Position numbers and translations under genes: made by a program
Shown here: positions 1-9,799 of the stretch, one piece after another
Layout: each line of letters opens with the position of its first letter
Position numbering within the stretch: position 1 is the first letter of the stretch
Notes under the pieces: generated by a model
Database searches by the model: none
Told to the model about the DNA's origin: nothing
What the model saw: only the letters and a program-made list of their open reading frames with translations
NCBI RefSeq assembly: GCF_010994095.1
Contig: NZ_WJYO01000006.1
Span: forward strand, 124,001 to 188,000
DNA length: 64,000 nt
Direction: 5' to 3'
Source of the DNA: Mumia xiangluensis
Lineage (GTDB): Bacteria > Actinomycetota > Actinomycetes > Propionibacteriales > Nocardioidaceae

Positions 1-584
1 AGGTCCTTCGCCGCGTTGACGTCGTAGACGACCTGCGTGACGAAGAACGAGCACCCGGCTTGCTGCTTCGCGATCAGGCGCAGATGCTCTTCGCCCCGGC
101 GCGTGTGTCGCTCTGGAATGGCGACGCCCCCGAGCTGTACGTCGGGTCGTGTCTGCGCCCACAGCTCCTGGGCACGAACCAGCGAGGTCGCTGACTGCTT
201 GTGCCGCGACGAGGCGCCGACGAACACCGTCAATGCCTGGTCGGCGTCCTGGGACTCCAGCCACGCCTGGAGACCGCTCTCCTGGTACTTGCTGACTGCT
301 CGGTACACCACGACTGGTGCGTGCCAGTCGTTCAGGTGCTGGGCCCGGAACGTGGCTGGGTCCATCGTGGGCAGGAAGGGAAAGGGTCGCTCGTCCGGGT
401 TGCGATCGCTCTCGTCGTCGATGTCGTAGAGGACGAGACCATCGACCCGCAGCGGGGCCAGGCGCTTCTGGGTCACGTCGGCGATCTCCTGCGCCCGCTC
501 GGTAGAGACGGTGAGTCGAGGGGGCGTCAGTGCGAAGAGCAGGAACTCGCTCCCCCGCGCCGCGATTCGTTGCGCCAAGCTCAT
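1..584 (-). CDS. Methylenetetrahydrofolate reductase-like protein, partial at window edge
   Basis: The first 194 residues of a minus-strand gene whose 3' end lies off the left edge. I read the protein from the ATG at 584 (MSLAQRIAAR...). The segments VDGLVLYDIDDE, VFVGASSRHK and the later LRLIAKQQAGCSFFVTQ followed by VVYD resemble the TIM barrel of the MetF/MTHFR family (FAD-dependent reduction of methylene-THF), in particular the part with the conserved FFxTQ motif. MetF proteins are usually about 290-310 residues, so roughly a third is missing. It lies 21 bases downstream of the methyltransferase at 606-1289 on the same strand and is probably co-transcribed with it. The N-terminus is divergent from standard MetF, so it may be an MTHFR-like paralogue rather than the main housekeeping enzyme. 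Confidence 0.75.
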   Translation of the reverse strand, partial: MSLAQRIAARGSEFLLFALTPPRLTVSTERAQEIADVTQKRLAPLRVDGLVLYDIDDESDRNPDERPFPFLPTMDPATFRAQHLNDWHAPVVVYRAVSKYQESGLQAWLESQDADQALTVFVGASSRHKQSATSLVRAQELWAQTRPDVQLGGVAIPERHTRRGEEHLRLIAKQQAGCSFFVTQVVYDVNAAKD

Positions 585-605
585 GGGGCGAAGTTAGCTG
601 ACGGA

Positions 606-1289
606 TCAGGTGTCGCGTCGGGCGACGAGCACGACGAGCGGGCCCTGCTGGCCCTCAGCCGGCAGCCGGAGATCCGCAACGACGCGCAACCCGACGTCGT
701 CGAGAAGCTCAGTCAGCCGTTCCGGTCGCCACTGGTACGTCGTCCACGTCACCGGGACGCCACCGTACGCCTCGGTCCGAGCCACGTCGTCGTCTCCGAC
801 GTGAGTCGCGATGATCGCGTGGCCGCCGGGCACCAGGGCGTCGTGGAAGGTCGCCAGGACACCCGCCAAGACGTCGCGCGGCAGATTGAAGAGCGACCAC
901 CATCCGAGGATGCCTCCGAGCGAAGCCGGCTCGAGGTCGAGCTCGGTGGCCGATCTGACGGCGAACCGGCACCCGGGGTGAAGGCGTGCGGCGTGCTCGA
1001 TCATGCGAGGTGACAGGTCCACGCCCGAGACGTCGAGGCCGCGCTCCTGCAGGTAGGCCGTGACGGTCCCCGGACCGCAGCCGACGTCGAGGACAGGGCC
1101 GAGACCGTGGACCGAGTCGGCGAACGTGTCGACAGCGGCCCGCAGCCACGGCGTGGTGCGGATGTCACCCATGCCCGTGGTGGCGAGCAGGTGGACGTAG
1201 CTGTCCGCGACCCGGTCGTACGAGTCACGGACGACATCGAGATCGGTCGGTCGTGCGGGCGCAGGCCGGGTGGGAGGAGGAAGGCTCAC
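606..1289 (-). CDS. Class I SAM-dependent methyltransferase
   Basis: 227 residues with the methyltransferase fold: the SAM-binding motif I is LDVGCGPG at about residues 67-74, followed by the acidic SGVDLSPRMIEHA strand end and a later PGGHAIIATHVGDDD segment typical of motif III/IV. I placed the start at the GTG 1289 (VSLPPPTRP), because longer in-frame extensions cross the divergent neighbour and have no methyltransferase homology. There is no strong Shine-Dalgarno, so the start is uncertain. It precedes the MTHFR-like gene (gap 21 bases), which hints at a small one-carbon unit, but the substrate cannot be told from sequence. It is divergent from a second methyltransferase at 1380. Confidence 0.82.
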   Translation of the reverse strand: MSLPPPTRPAPARPTDLDVVRDSYDRVADSYVHLLATTGMGDIRTTPWLRAAVDTFADSVHGLGPVLDVGCGPGTVTAYLQERGLDVSGVDLSPRMIEHAARLHPGCRFAVRSATELDLEPASLGGILGWWSLFNLPRDVLAGVLATFHDALVPGGHAIIATHVGDDDVARTEAYGGVPVTWTTYQWRPERLTELLDDVGLRVVADLRLPAEGQQGPLVVLVARRDT

Positions 1290-1379
1290 CGGACCGACCC
1301 TAGAGGCAGGCACCGTCTCTTTCTGACCTGCTCGTCTCCCGCGGGCAGCCTGCTCGCCTCTGCCAGAATCGACGCCACC

Positions 1380-2126
1380 ATGGACCTTCCCCGGATCTTC
1401 ACCATCCGCGAGAGCGGCTTTCGCATCCACAACCCGCTGACTCCTGCGAAGTACGCAGCGCTGGGCGAGGCGCTTCGCCTGGCACCCGGGACACGGGTAC
1501 TCGACCTGGCGAGCGGCTCCGGCGAGATGCTGTGCACCTGGGCGCGTGACCTGGGGTTCACCGGCCCCGGCGTGGACATCAGCACGGTGTTCACCGACGA
1601 GGCACGGGCCCGCGCTCACGAGCTCGGCGTCGCTGACCGGGTGGAGTTCGTCCACGGCGATGCCGCCGGCTACGTCGCGGACGAACCGGTCGACCTCGCC
1701 GCCTGTGTCGGGGCCAGCTGGATCGGCGACGGCATCGCCGGCACGGCTGACCTGCTCAGCCGCAGCCTCCGCCCGGGAGGCGTGATGCTGATCGGCGAGC
1801 CGTACTGGCGGCGGACTCCGCCGGACCAGGCCGCCGTGGAGGCCTGCCACGCCACGAGTCCCACCGACTTCCTGCCGCTCCCCGGGTTGATCGAGCAGTT
1901 CAGCGACCTCGGGTACGACGTCGTGGAGATGATGCTGGCCGATCAGGACAGCTGGGACCGGTACACCGCGGCGCAGTGGCTCAACCTCCGCCGCTGGCTC
2001 GACCAGAACCCGGGCGACGAGCTGGCGTCGGAGGTGCGGGCCGAGCTGACGACCGAGCCTGCGCGCTACGCGGGCCACCAGCGTGAGTACCTCGGCTGGG
2101 GAGTCTTCGCCCTCATGGCCCGCTGA
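1380..2126 (+). CDS. Class I SAM-dependent methyltransferase
   Basis: 248 residues starting at the ATG MDLPRIFTIRESGFRIHNP. Motif I is VLDLASGSGEML at about residues 40-51, followed by GVDISTVFTDEARARA and the catalytic-side loop LRPGGVMLIGEPYW. The N-terminal IRESGFRIHNPLTPAKYAALGEAL stretch is typical of a family of small-molecule methyltransferases found widely in actinobacteria and bacilli, with no assigned substrate. It is transcribed away from the methyltransferase at 606-1289 with 90 bases between the starts, so the two genes share an intergenic promoter region. They are not close copies of each other. Product class is sure; function is open. Confidence 0.85.
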   Translation: MDLPRIFTIRESGFRIHNPLTPAKYAALGEALRLAPGTRVLDLASGSGEMLCTWARDLGFTGPGVDISTVFTDEARARAHELGVADRVEFVHGDAAGYVADEPVDLAACVGASWIGDGIAGTADLLSRSLRPGGVMLIGEPYWRRTPPDQAAVEACHATSPTDFLPLPGLIEQFSDLGYDVVEMMLADQDSWDRYTAAQWLNLRRWLDQNPGDELASEVRAELTTEPARYAGHQREYLGWGVFALMAR

Positions 2127-2184
2127 ACGGCGGACACACCGGAATCTGGTTGACCCACCTCTCCCCCGTGCCTTCAATGGCGGC

Positions 2185-2781
2185 GTGACCACTCCACGCG
2201 TCGTCGTCCTGGTCGAGGGCCACAGTGATCAGGTCGCGCTGCAGACCTTGGCGGCCCGCCAGCAGCGTGACCTCGCGACCGAGGGTGTCGAGATCGTCTC
2301 GATGGGAGGCGTCACCAACACGCGGGCGTTCGCGTCGCACTACGGGCCGTACGGGTTGGGCATCCCGCTCGCCGGCCTCTACGACGCCCCGGAGGAGTCC
2401 ACGCTCCAGCGCGGTCTGGTCGCGGCGGGGCTGAGCGCCGCTGCCTCGCGTGCTCGGCTGACGGAGCTGGGCTTCTTCGCGTGCTCGGTCGACCTGGAGG
2501 ACGAGCTCATCCGGGCACTGGGAGTCGACGCTGTCGAGGCAGTCATCGACGTCGCGGGCGAGTCGCAGTCGTTGCGGCTCCTCGCCGGGATGCCCGCTCA
2601 GCGCAGCTGGACCCGCGAGCTCGTGCTCCGACGATTCCTCGGTGTCAGGTCGGGCCGCAAGGCGCTGTACGCGGCGCTGCTGGTCGAGGCGCTGGAGCCT
2701 GACCGAGTGCCCGAGCCGTTGTCGGCCGTTCTCGCCTACGTCTCAGAAGTCCCGATCGCGAGGGTGGGAGGCCAGCGATGA
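2185..2781 (+). CDS. Stand-alone TOPRIM domain protein (OLD-nuclease-like)
   Basis: 198 residues, read from the GTG at 2185 (VTTPRVVVLVEGHSD). The TOPRIM signature is visible: VVVLVEGHSDQVAL with the conserved Glu at about residue 11, the acidic strand LAGLYDAPEE at about 63-71, and SVDLEDELI at about 101-109. This arrangement matches the C-terminal nuclease-like TOPRIM of OLD family proteins (ATP-dependent endonucleases), but no ABC ATPase domain is fused and none is encoded next door. It starts 58 bases after the methyltransferase at 1380-2126 and may be co-transcribed. The C-terminal half (LGVRSGRKALYAALLVEALE) is helical. A DNA- or RNA-cleaving role is plausible from family knowledge, but nothing in the context proves it. 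Confidence 0.7.
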   Translation: MTTPRVVVLVEGHSDQVALQTLAARQQRDLATEGVEIVSMGGVTNTRAFASHYGPYGLGIPLAGLYDAPEESTLQRGLVAAGLSAAASRARLTELGFFACSVDLEDELIRALGVDAVEAVIDVAGESQSLRLLAGMPAQRSWTRELVLRRFLGVRSGRKALYAALLVEALEPDRVPEPLSAVLAYVSEVPIARVGGQR

Positions 2782-2800
2782 CGACACAGCTCTTCGCGTC

Positions 2801-3466
2801 TCAGTAGCGGGCGGAGAACGCCCCGTCGGTCTTCAGGAGCTGGCCGGACACCCATCGCCCTTCCGGTGCCACGAGGAACGCGACCACGCCGGCGATGTCT
2901 GCCGGGGTGCCGAGCCGCCCGAGCGGCTGGTGCGCGGTCAGCGTGTCGCGCGTCTCTGCGTCCATCCAGCCGGTGTCGACCGGGCCGGGGTTGACGACGT
3001 TCGCGGAGATGCCACGTGGACCGAGCTCGCGCGCAGCCGAGATCACGATGCGGTCGAGCGCCCCTTTCGACGCCCCGTACGGAAGGTTGCCGGTGGTGTG
3101 GTCGCTGGTGAGCGCCACGACCGCGCCGCCATCATCAGGGACCTGACGCGCGAACGCCGCGATCAGCAGGAGACTGGCACGCGCGTTCACCGCCACGTGG
3201 TGGTCGAAGCTCTCGGCAGTGGTGTCGAGGACACCGGTCTCGACGTCGTACGCGTGGCTCAGGACGAGAGCGGTGATCGGGCCGCGCTGTCGTACGACGT
3301 CGTCGATCAGCTCCTGCGGAGCCGCCGGGCTCGACAGGTCGCACGGGTGGTCGGCGTCGCTGACGTCGCTGGTCGCGACGTCCCACCCGTCGGCGGCCAG
3401 TCTCGGGACGATGCCGGCGGCGATGCTGTTGGCGCGCGCGGCGCCGGTGATCAGAGCGAGAGGCAT
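2801..3466 (-). CDS. SDR family oxidoreductase
   Basis: 221-residue short-chain dehydrogenase/reductase. Catalytic residues are in place: Ser in VALTSD (about 121) and YGASK (Tyr130, Lys134), then NPGPVDTGW and the C-terminal RWVSGQLLKTDG. The nucleotide-binding loop is unusual: TGAARANSIAAGI at about 7-19 lacks the classical TGxxxGIG glycines and looks more like the GxxxxxSIAxGI loop of enoyl-ACP reductases. It begins 7 bases after the stop of the tautomerase gene at 3474, so the two form an operon. NAD(P)-dependent oxidoreduction of a carbonyl or alcohol is expected; the substrate is unknown. Confidence 0.86.
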   Translation of the reverse strand: MPLALITGAARANSIAAGIVPRLAADGWDVATSDVSDADHPCDLSSPAAPQELIDDVVRQRGPITALVLSHAYDVETGVLDTTAESFDHHVAVNARASLLLIAAFARQVPDDGGAVVALTSDHTTGNLPYGASKGALDRIVISAARELGPRGISANVVNPGPVDTGWMDAETRDTLTAHQPLGRLGTPADIAGVVAFLVAPEGRWVSGQLLKTDGAFSARY

Positions 3467-3473
3467 CCGCGGC

Positions 3474-3869
3474 TCAGACGTCGACCTTGAACCCGAGCTC
3501 GACGTCGCAGGCCGCTCGACCCCCGCGGATGCCCCAGTTCTCCGCGGGAGCCTCTCGGAGGGTGATCGTGACGTGGTCGCGCGGGATGTCGAGCGCGACG
3601 AGGCGGTCGACGATCTCGAGGTAGAGGTCTCGCTTCGCCTGCACCGACCGGCCCGCGAAGCAGTCGACTGTCACGAGGGTGAACCGCTCGGGCTCCGAGA
3701 GCCTCGGCGAGCACGCGAAGCGGTGCGGTGCGTGCGCGACGAGGCGCACGGTGCGGTCCTGGGACGGGATGCGGAAGGCTGCCACGAGAGCGCCGTGCAC
3801 GGCCTCGATGAGGGCGACCTCCTGCGCGTCGGTGTACTGGCGGCGCACCTCGATGAGGGCTGCGGGCAT
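3474..3869 (-). CDS. Tautomerase family protein
   Basis: 131 residues starting MPAALIEVRRQYT. Removal of Met would expose Pro as the N-terminal catalytic base, as in the 4-oxalocrotonate tautomerase superfamily. The length (about twice a single 60-residue unit) and the second-half motif VDCFAGRSVQAKRDLY suit the Tautomerase_2/MSAD-like branch, in which two beta-alpha-beta units are fused. It is the first gene of a two-gene minus-strand operon with the SDR gene downstream, suggesting a small catabolic pair acting on a keto-enol or halogenated acid intermediate. That pathway idea is inference. The start is the only Met giving the Pro-1 terminus. Confidence 0.8.
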   Translation of the reverse strand: MPAALIEVRRQYTDAQEVALIEAVHGALVAAFRIPSQDRTVRLVAHAPHRFACSPRLSEPERFTLVTVDCFAGRSVQAKRDLYLEIVDRLVALDIPRDHVTITLREAPAENWGIRGGRAACDVELGFKVDV

Positions 3870-4022
3870 CCCAGGCTCCTGTCGCTCGGCCGAACGGTGC
3901 TCGGCACCCGCCAGAGGCTACGGGCTCGTGACGCGGTGACGCACCCGGGTTTAGCGCGCAGCCAGGCCGCGCCTGACCGGCGACGACATCGATCACGAAT
4001 CGAGAAGCCCTGCCCCTCCCCC

Positions 4023-4040
4023 GACTTCTACCGTGAAGTC
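4023..4040. promoter_or_regulatory. Inverted repeat upstream of VOC gene (candidate operator)
   Basis: GACTTC-TACCGT-GAAGTC is a perfect 6-base inverted repeat with a 6-base spacer. It sits about 50 bases upstream of the ATG at 4092, in the 222-base divergent spacer between the tautomerase and VOC genes. No dedicated regulator gene adjoins, so the binding protein is unknown. The rest of this spacer shows nothing I can name. Confidence 0.35.
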
Positions 4041-4091
4041 ATCGACCTCGTGTCCGCTCGGACGACGAGAACATCAGGAGAAGGGGCAGTC

Positions 4092-4700
4092 ATGACTTCC
4101 ATCGCATCGATCACCATCGAGGCCTCCGAGCCGGAGGCGGCCTCTCGGTTCTACGAGGACGCCTTCGGGCTCGGTGACCTGCTCGCGGTCCGACCCTCCG
4201 ACGCGCCGACGACGGGATTCCGTGCGTACACGCTCTCGCTCGTCCTGCCTCAGCCGTCGAGCGTCGACAGCTATCTCGGCACGGCGATCGACGCCGGCGC
4301 CACCGTGCTCAAGCCCGCGGCCAAGAGCCTCTGGGGCTACGGCGGAGTGGTGCAGGCGCCCGACGGAGCGATCTGGAAGGCCGCGACGCCGTCGAAGAAG
4401 GAGAAGGGCCGCCCCGTCCGGGAGATCGACGAGGTCGTGCTGCTGATCGGTGCCTCCGACGTCGCCGCGAGCAAGCAGTTCTACGTCGACCACGGTCTGA
4501 CCGTCGAGCGGAGCTTCGGCAAGAAGTACGTCGAGTTCAAGGCACCCGCGGGACACGTGAAGCTCGGTCTGTACGGGCGCAAGGCGCTGTCGAAGGATGC
4601 AGGCGTGCCGGTCGACGGCGAGGGGTCGCACCGGTTGGCCATCGTCAACGACTCCGCGGCGTTCACCGACCCCGACGGCTTCGTGTGGGAAGGCGCCTGA
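4092..4700 (+). CDS. VOC superfamily (glyoxalase/bleomycin-resistance fold) protein, two-module
   Basis: 202 residues with two vicinal-oxygen-chelate modules. The first runs SIASITIEASEPEAASRF through the DGAIWKAA stretch. The second starts EIDEVVLLIGASDVAASKQF and ends TDPDGFVWEGA. The paired LxxxxSDxxAxxxFY pattern at the start of each module is the family hallmark. An AGGAG Shine-Dalgarno about 10 bases ahead of the ATG supports this start. Members are glyoxalases, dioxygenases or drug-binding proteins; metal ligands are not conserved clearly enough here to choose. It is monocistronic, convergent with the UvrA-like gene downstream (54-base gap). Confidence 0.83.
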   Translation: MTSIASITIEASEPEAASRFYEDAFGLGDLLAVRPSDAPTTGFRAYTLSLVLPQPSSVDSYLGTAIDAGATVLKPAAKSLWGYGGVVQAPDGAIWKAATPSKKEKGRPVREIDEVVLLIGASDVAASKQFYVDHGLTVERSFGKKYVEFKAPAGHVKLGLYGRKALSKDAGVPVDGEGSHRLAIVNDSAAFTDPDGFVWEGA

Positions 4701-4754
4701 GCACCCTCCGCGCATGCCGGGGCGAGCTCGGGCCGCCCGGCCGACCGGCCGGAG

Positions 4755-7154
<2,400 letters not shown>

Positions 7155-7262
7155 CGTCTCTCCATCGATGTCTCGCCGTCGTCGGCGGTCGGGTCGGGCT
7201 GCGTTCTCGGACCACCTTAGAGGCGATTCCGGTCTCCTCCGGTCACCGAGCAAACGCAAACT

Positions 7263-7275
7263 CGTACAGTGTACG
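7263..7275. promoter_or_regulatory. Palindrome upstream of UvrA-like gene (candidate TetR-type operator)
   Basis: CGTACA-G-TGTACG is a perfect 6+1+6 palindrome about 110 bases upstream of the UvrA-like ATG at 7154, at the end of the VOC gene. On the minus strand it contains TACACT, a usable -10 hexamer. Palindromes of the CGTACAxTGTACG type are common TetR-family operators overlapping -10 boxes in actinobacteria. No TetR gene adjoins, so the regulator would be encoded elsewhere. Confidence 0.45.
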
Positions 7276-7277
7276 GG

Positions 7278-7688
7278 TCAGCGCACCTCGTTGATGCGCA
7301 ACAGGTTCCCCGTCGGATCCCGGAAGGCGCAGTCGCGGACGCCGTAGTCCTGCTCGATCGGCTCCTGCACGACGTCGGCGCCGCTGGCCTGCAGCCGGTC
7401 GAAGAGGCCGTCGAGGTCGTCGGTGGCCAGAGCGAGCGCGGCGTAGCTGCCCTTGGCGATCAGCTCGAGGATGGTCTGGCGCTCCTCGTCGGTGATGCCG
7501 GGGTCGACGGCCGGCGGCGTGAGGACGATCGCGGTCTCCGGCTGGTTGGGCGGGCCGACGGTGATCCAGCGCATGCCACCGAATCCGACGTCGTTGCGGA
7601 CCTCGAAACCGAGCGTGTCGCGGTAGAAGCCGAGCGCCGCGTCGGCGTCGGTGTGCGGGAGGAACGCGTAGTGGATGGTGATGTTCAT
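7278..7688 (-). CDS. VOC family (glyoxalase-like) protein
   Basis: 136 residues starting MNITIHYAFLPHTDAD. A single VOC unit pair is visible: ALGFYRDTLGFEVRND, GGMRWITVGP, then DLDGLFDRLQASGADVVQEP and the end motif DCAFRDPTGNLLRI. The AFRDPxGN ending is typical of the glyoxalase/PhnB-like group. The ATG at 7688 lies 5 bases downstream of the AraC-type regulator's stop, so regulator and enzyme form one transcript. This AraC-VOC pairing is common in actinobacteria, but the ligand is not known. Confidence 0.85.
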   Translation of the reverse strand: MNITIHYAFLPHTDADAALGFYRDTLGFEVRNDVGFGGMRWITVGPPNQPETAIVLTPPAVDPGITDEERQTILELIAKGSYAALALATDDLDGLFDRLQASGADVVQEPIEQDYGVRDCAFRDPTGNLLRINEVR

Positions 7689-7693
7689 GGCCG

Positions 7694-8152
7694 TCACGCT
7701 AGCTGCGGCGGAGTCCCCTGCGCTTCTCGATTCCTGATCGGCCTCGTCACCTGCTTCGCGATGCAGCGCGGCATCCCGGCCGTCGGCGGTGCAGCGTCCT
7801 CGGCGGCGCCACGCCGGTAGGCGCTGGGCGGCATCCCGACGAGCTCGGTGAACCGGGTGCTGAAGGTGCCCAGCGACGAGCAGCCCACCTCGAAGCACAC
7901 GTCGGTGACGCTGAGGTCGCCCCGCCGGAGCAGTGTCATGGCGCGCTCGATGCGACGGGTCATGAGGTAGGAGTACGGCGACTCGCCGTACGCCTGCCGG
8001 AACTGGCGACTGAGGTGGCCGGCGGACATGTTGACGCCTCGGGCGAGTGCCTCGACGTTCAGCGGCTGGGCGTACTCACGGTCGATCCGGTCGCGCACCC
8101 GGCGCAGGAGTGCAAGGTCACGCAGGCGCTGGTCGTCCGGTCCACCGCTCAC
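7694..8152 (-). CDS. AraC family transcriptional regulator
   Basis: 152 residues from a GTG at 8152 (VSGGPDDQRL). The double AraC/XylS HTH fills most of the protein: NVEALARGVNMSAGHLSRQF at about 32-51 and VTDVCFEVGCSSLGTFSTRF at about 82-101, with the conserved GxxPxxYR end (GMPPSAYRRG). There is no ligand-binding N-terminal domain, so it resembles the short AraC regulators that accompany VOC genes. A longer start at 8260 would run into the divergent promoter of the DUF2975 gene and is less likely. It probably regulates the VOC gene directly downstream (7278-7688). Confidence 0.83.
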   Translation of the reverse strand: MSGGPDDQRLRDLALLRRVRDRIDREYAQPLNVEALARGVNMSAGHLSRQFRQAYGESPYSYLMTRRIERAMTLLRRGDLSVTDVCFEVGCSSLGTFSTRFTELVGMPPSAYRRGAAEDAAPPTAGMPRCIAKQVTRPIRNREAQGTPPQLA

Positions 8153-8199
8153 CCTGCTGATCGTGCCACACAGCACCGGCCTCGTGAAAGCAAGGCCTC

Positions 8200-8228
8200 T
8201 TGAACAATCTGTCGACAAACGATAGATT
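8200..8228 (+). promoter_or_regulatory. Sigma-70-type promoter of the DUF2975/HTH operon
   Basis: TTGAAC (8200-8205), a 17-base spacer and TAGATT (8223-8228) form a good housekeeping promoter 30 bases ahead of the ATG at 8259. The spacer holds the palindrome TGTCGACA (8210-8217). AATCT and AGATT flank it as an inverted pair, and a wider AACAAT/ATTGTT pair surrounds the whole. The HTH protein encoded second in the operon is a natural candidate for binding here. Confidence 0.6.
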
Positions 8229-8258
8229 CCCATTGTTGATCGAGAGAAGGAGGGTTCC

Positions 8259-8747
8259 ATGGGTCACGTCGTCGTCCTCACCCTGAGGGTGGTCCTGGCG
8301 CTCGGCATCGCCGGCTCGGTGTTCGTCCAAGCGGTGATGGTGCCACTGCTTGCCATCGACCTGAAGGAGGCGCCTGCCGGGGTCCGCGCGCCCGTCGTCG
8401 TCATCGTCCTGCTCGGCATCGTCTCGGCGCAGGTCGTCATGGTCTGCGTGTGGCGTCTCCTCACGATGGTTCGTCGCGACACGGTCTTCTCCTCCGCCGC
8501 GTTCCGCTACGTCGACGTCGTGATCGGAGCTGTCGCCGTGGCAGCACTTCTCGCCTTCGCGCTCGGCGTCGTCCTGGCTCCTGGCGAGGCGGTCCCGCCG
8601 GGCATCGTCCTCCTCATCGGAGGGTTCGGGCTGATGATCGCGGGGGTCGCGCTGCTCGTGTACGTGCTGCGGATGCTCCTCGCCCAGGCCGTCGCCCGTG
8701 ATGCCGAGGCGTCCAGCCTCCGGTCCGAGCTGGACGAGGTGATCTGA
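8259..8747 (+). CDS. DUF2975 domain membrane protein
   Basis: 162 residues with four hydrophobic segments (about 5-32, 43-66, 84-107, 117-140) and a charged cytoplasmic tail ending RSELDEVI. The order and spacing fit the DUF2975 family. Such proteins are almost always encoded just before a small YozG-like HTH regulator, exactly as here: the stop codon overlaps the next start (TGATG at 8745-8749). A strong GAGAAGGAGG Shine-Dalgarno precedes the ATG. The pair behaves like a membrane sensor with a DNA-binding partner, but the signal is unknown. Confidence 0.85.
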   Translation: MGHVVVLTLRVVLALGIAGSVFVQAVMVPLLAIDLKEAPAGVRAPVVVIVLLGIVSAQVVMVCVWRLLTMVRRDTVFSSAAFRYVDVVIGAVAVAALLAFALGVVLAPGEAVPPGIVLLIGGFGLMIAGVALLVYVLRMLLAQAVARDAEASSLRSELDEVI

Positions 8748-9010
8748 TGCCGATCGTCGTCGACGTCGACGTGATGCTGGCGCGGCGCAAGATGTCCGTG
8801 GGGGTGCTCGCCGAGCGCATCGGCATCACACCCGCCAACCTGGCGGTGCTCAAGAACGGCCGCGCCAAGGCCGTACGCTTCACGACGCTCGAGGCCCTGT
8901 GCGAGGTCCTCGAGTGCCAGCCGGGCGACCTGCTGCGCTGGGAGCCTCCGTCCGCCACCGCGTCGGTCCACGATGCACAGGCGTCGGACGAGTCCGCTCC
9001 GCTGGGCTAG
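8747..9010 (+). CDS. Small helix-turn-helix regulator (YozG/Cro-like)
   Basis: 87 residues. The HTH is MSVGVLAERIGITPANLAVL at about 16-35, followed by the family hallmark FTTLEALCEVLECQPGDLLRW. This matches the Cro/CI-type YozG family that partners DUF2975 membrane proteins. It is translationally coupled to the DUF2975 gene through a one-base overlap. The C-terminal 20 residues are polar and probably disordered. The likely target is its own promoter at 8200-8228. Confidence 0.88.
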   Translation: MPIVVDVDVMLARRKMSVGVLAERIGITPANLAVLKNGRAKAVRFTTLEALCEVLECQPGDLLRWEPPSATASVHDAQASDESAPLG

Positions 9011-9043
9011 CCTCCTGACACCTACACACCCAGGAGGCCCCTG

Positions 9044-9799
9044 ATGTCCGAGCTCGACGGCAAGCGCATCTTCATCACCGGATCGGCCCGGGGCATCGGG
9101 CGTGCCATCGCCGCCCTCGCCATCGACCGAGGGGCCCGGGTAGTCATCAGCGACCTCGACGCCGACGCCGCCGAGGAGACCTGCGCCGAGCTGGGCGCGG
9201 CTGGCACGGCGAGCTGCGACGTCTCCGACGAGTCCGCCGTTCAGGCTGCGGTCGACGAGGCCGTACGCATCCTCGGTGGGCTCGACGTCCTCGTCAACAA
9301 CGCCGGCATCGAGGTCTCGAGCCCGTTGGTGTCCCAGTCGACGGAGAGCTTCGACAAGATCTTCGCGATCAACGTGCGCGGGCCGTTCGTCGCTACCAAG
9401 GCCGCGATCCCGCATCTTGTCCAGTCCGGCGGCAACATCGTCAACATCGCGTCGATCGCGGGGCTCGGTGGCAGTCCCCTGCTCGGCTCGTACTGCGCGA
9501 CGAAGGCGGCGCTCATCCAGCTCACCCGCGTCGCGGCCGTCGAGCTGCGCGACTCCGGCGTCCGCGTCAACGCCGTGTGCCCGGGTTTCGCGGACACGAG
9601 CATGGTCGACCGGCTCCGCCCCGACTTCGAGAGCGCCACCCAGGTCCCGTTCGGCGACCTGGTCGCGGCCAAGCAGGGACGCCTCGGCACGCCGGAGGAC
9701 ATCGCCGAGGTCGTCTGCTTCGTCGCCTCCGACCGTGCGTCGTGGGTGACCGGGAGCAGCTACGTCCTCGACGGCGGACTCACGGCGAGCCTCGTCTGA
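9044..9799 (+). CDS. SDR family oxidoreductase (classical)
   Basis: 251 residues with a complete classical SDR set: cofactor loop ITGSARGIGRAI at about 9-20, NNAGIEV, catalytic Ser in the SIAGLGGS region, YCATK, and the C-terminal WVTGSSYVLDGG. The acidic residue ending the second strand (ISDLDAD) suggests NAD(H) rather than NADP(H). CAGGAGG precedes the ATG at ideal spacing. The 3' end overlaps the convergent phosphatase gene by 20 bases. The substrate is not identifiable. Confidence 0.9.
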   Translation: MSELDGKRIFITGSARGIGRAIAALAIDRGARVVISDLDADAAEETCAELGAAGTASCDVSDESAVQAAVDEAVRILGGLDVLVNNAGIEVSSPLVSQSTESFDKIFAINVRGPFVATKAAIPHLVQSGGNIVNIASIAGLGGSPLLGSYCATKAALIQLTRVAAVELRDSGVRVNAVCPGFADTSMVDRLRPDFESATQVPFGDLVAAKQGRLGTPEDIAEVVCFVASDRASWVTGSSYVLDGGLTASLV

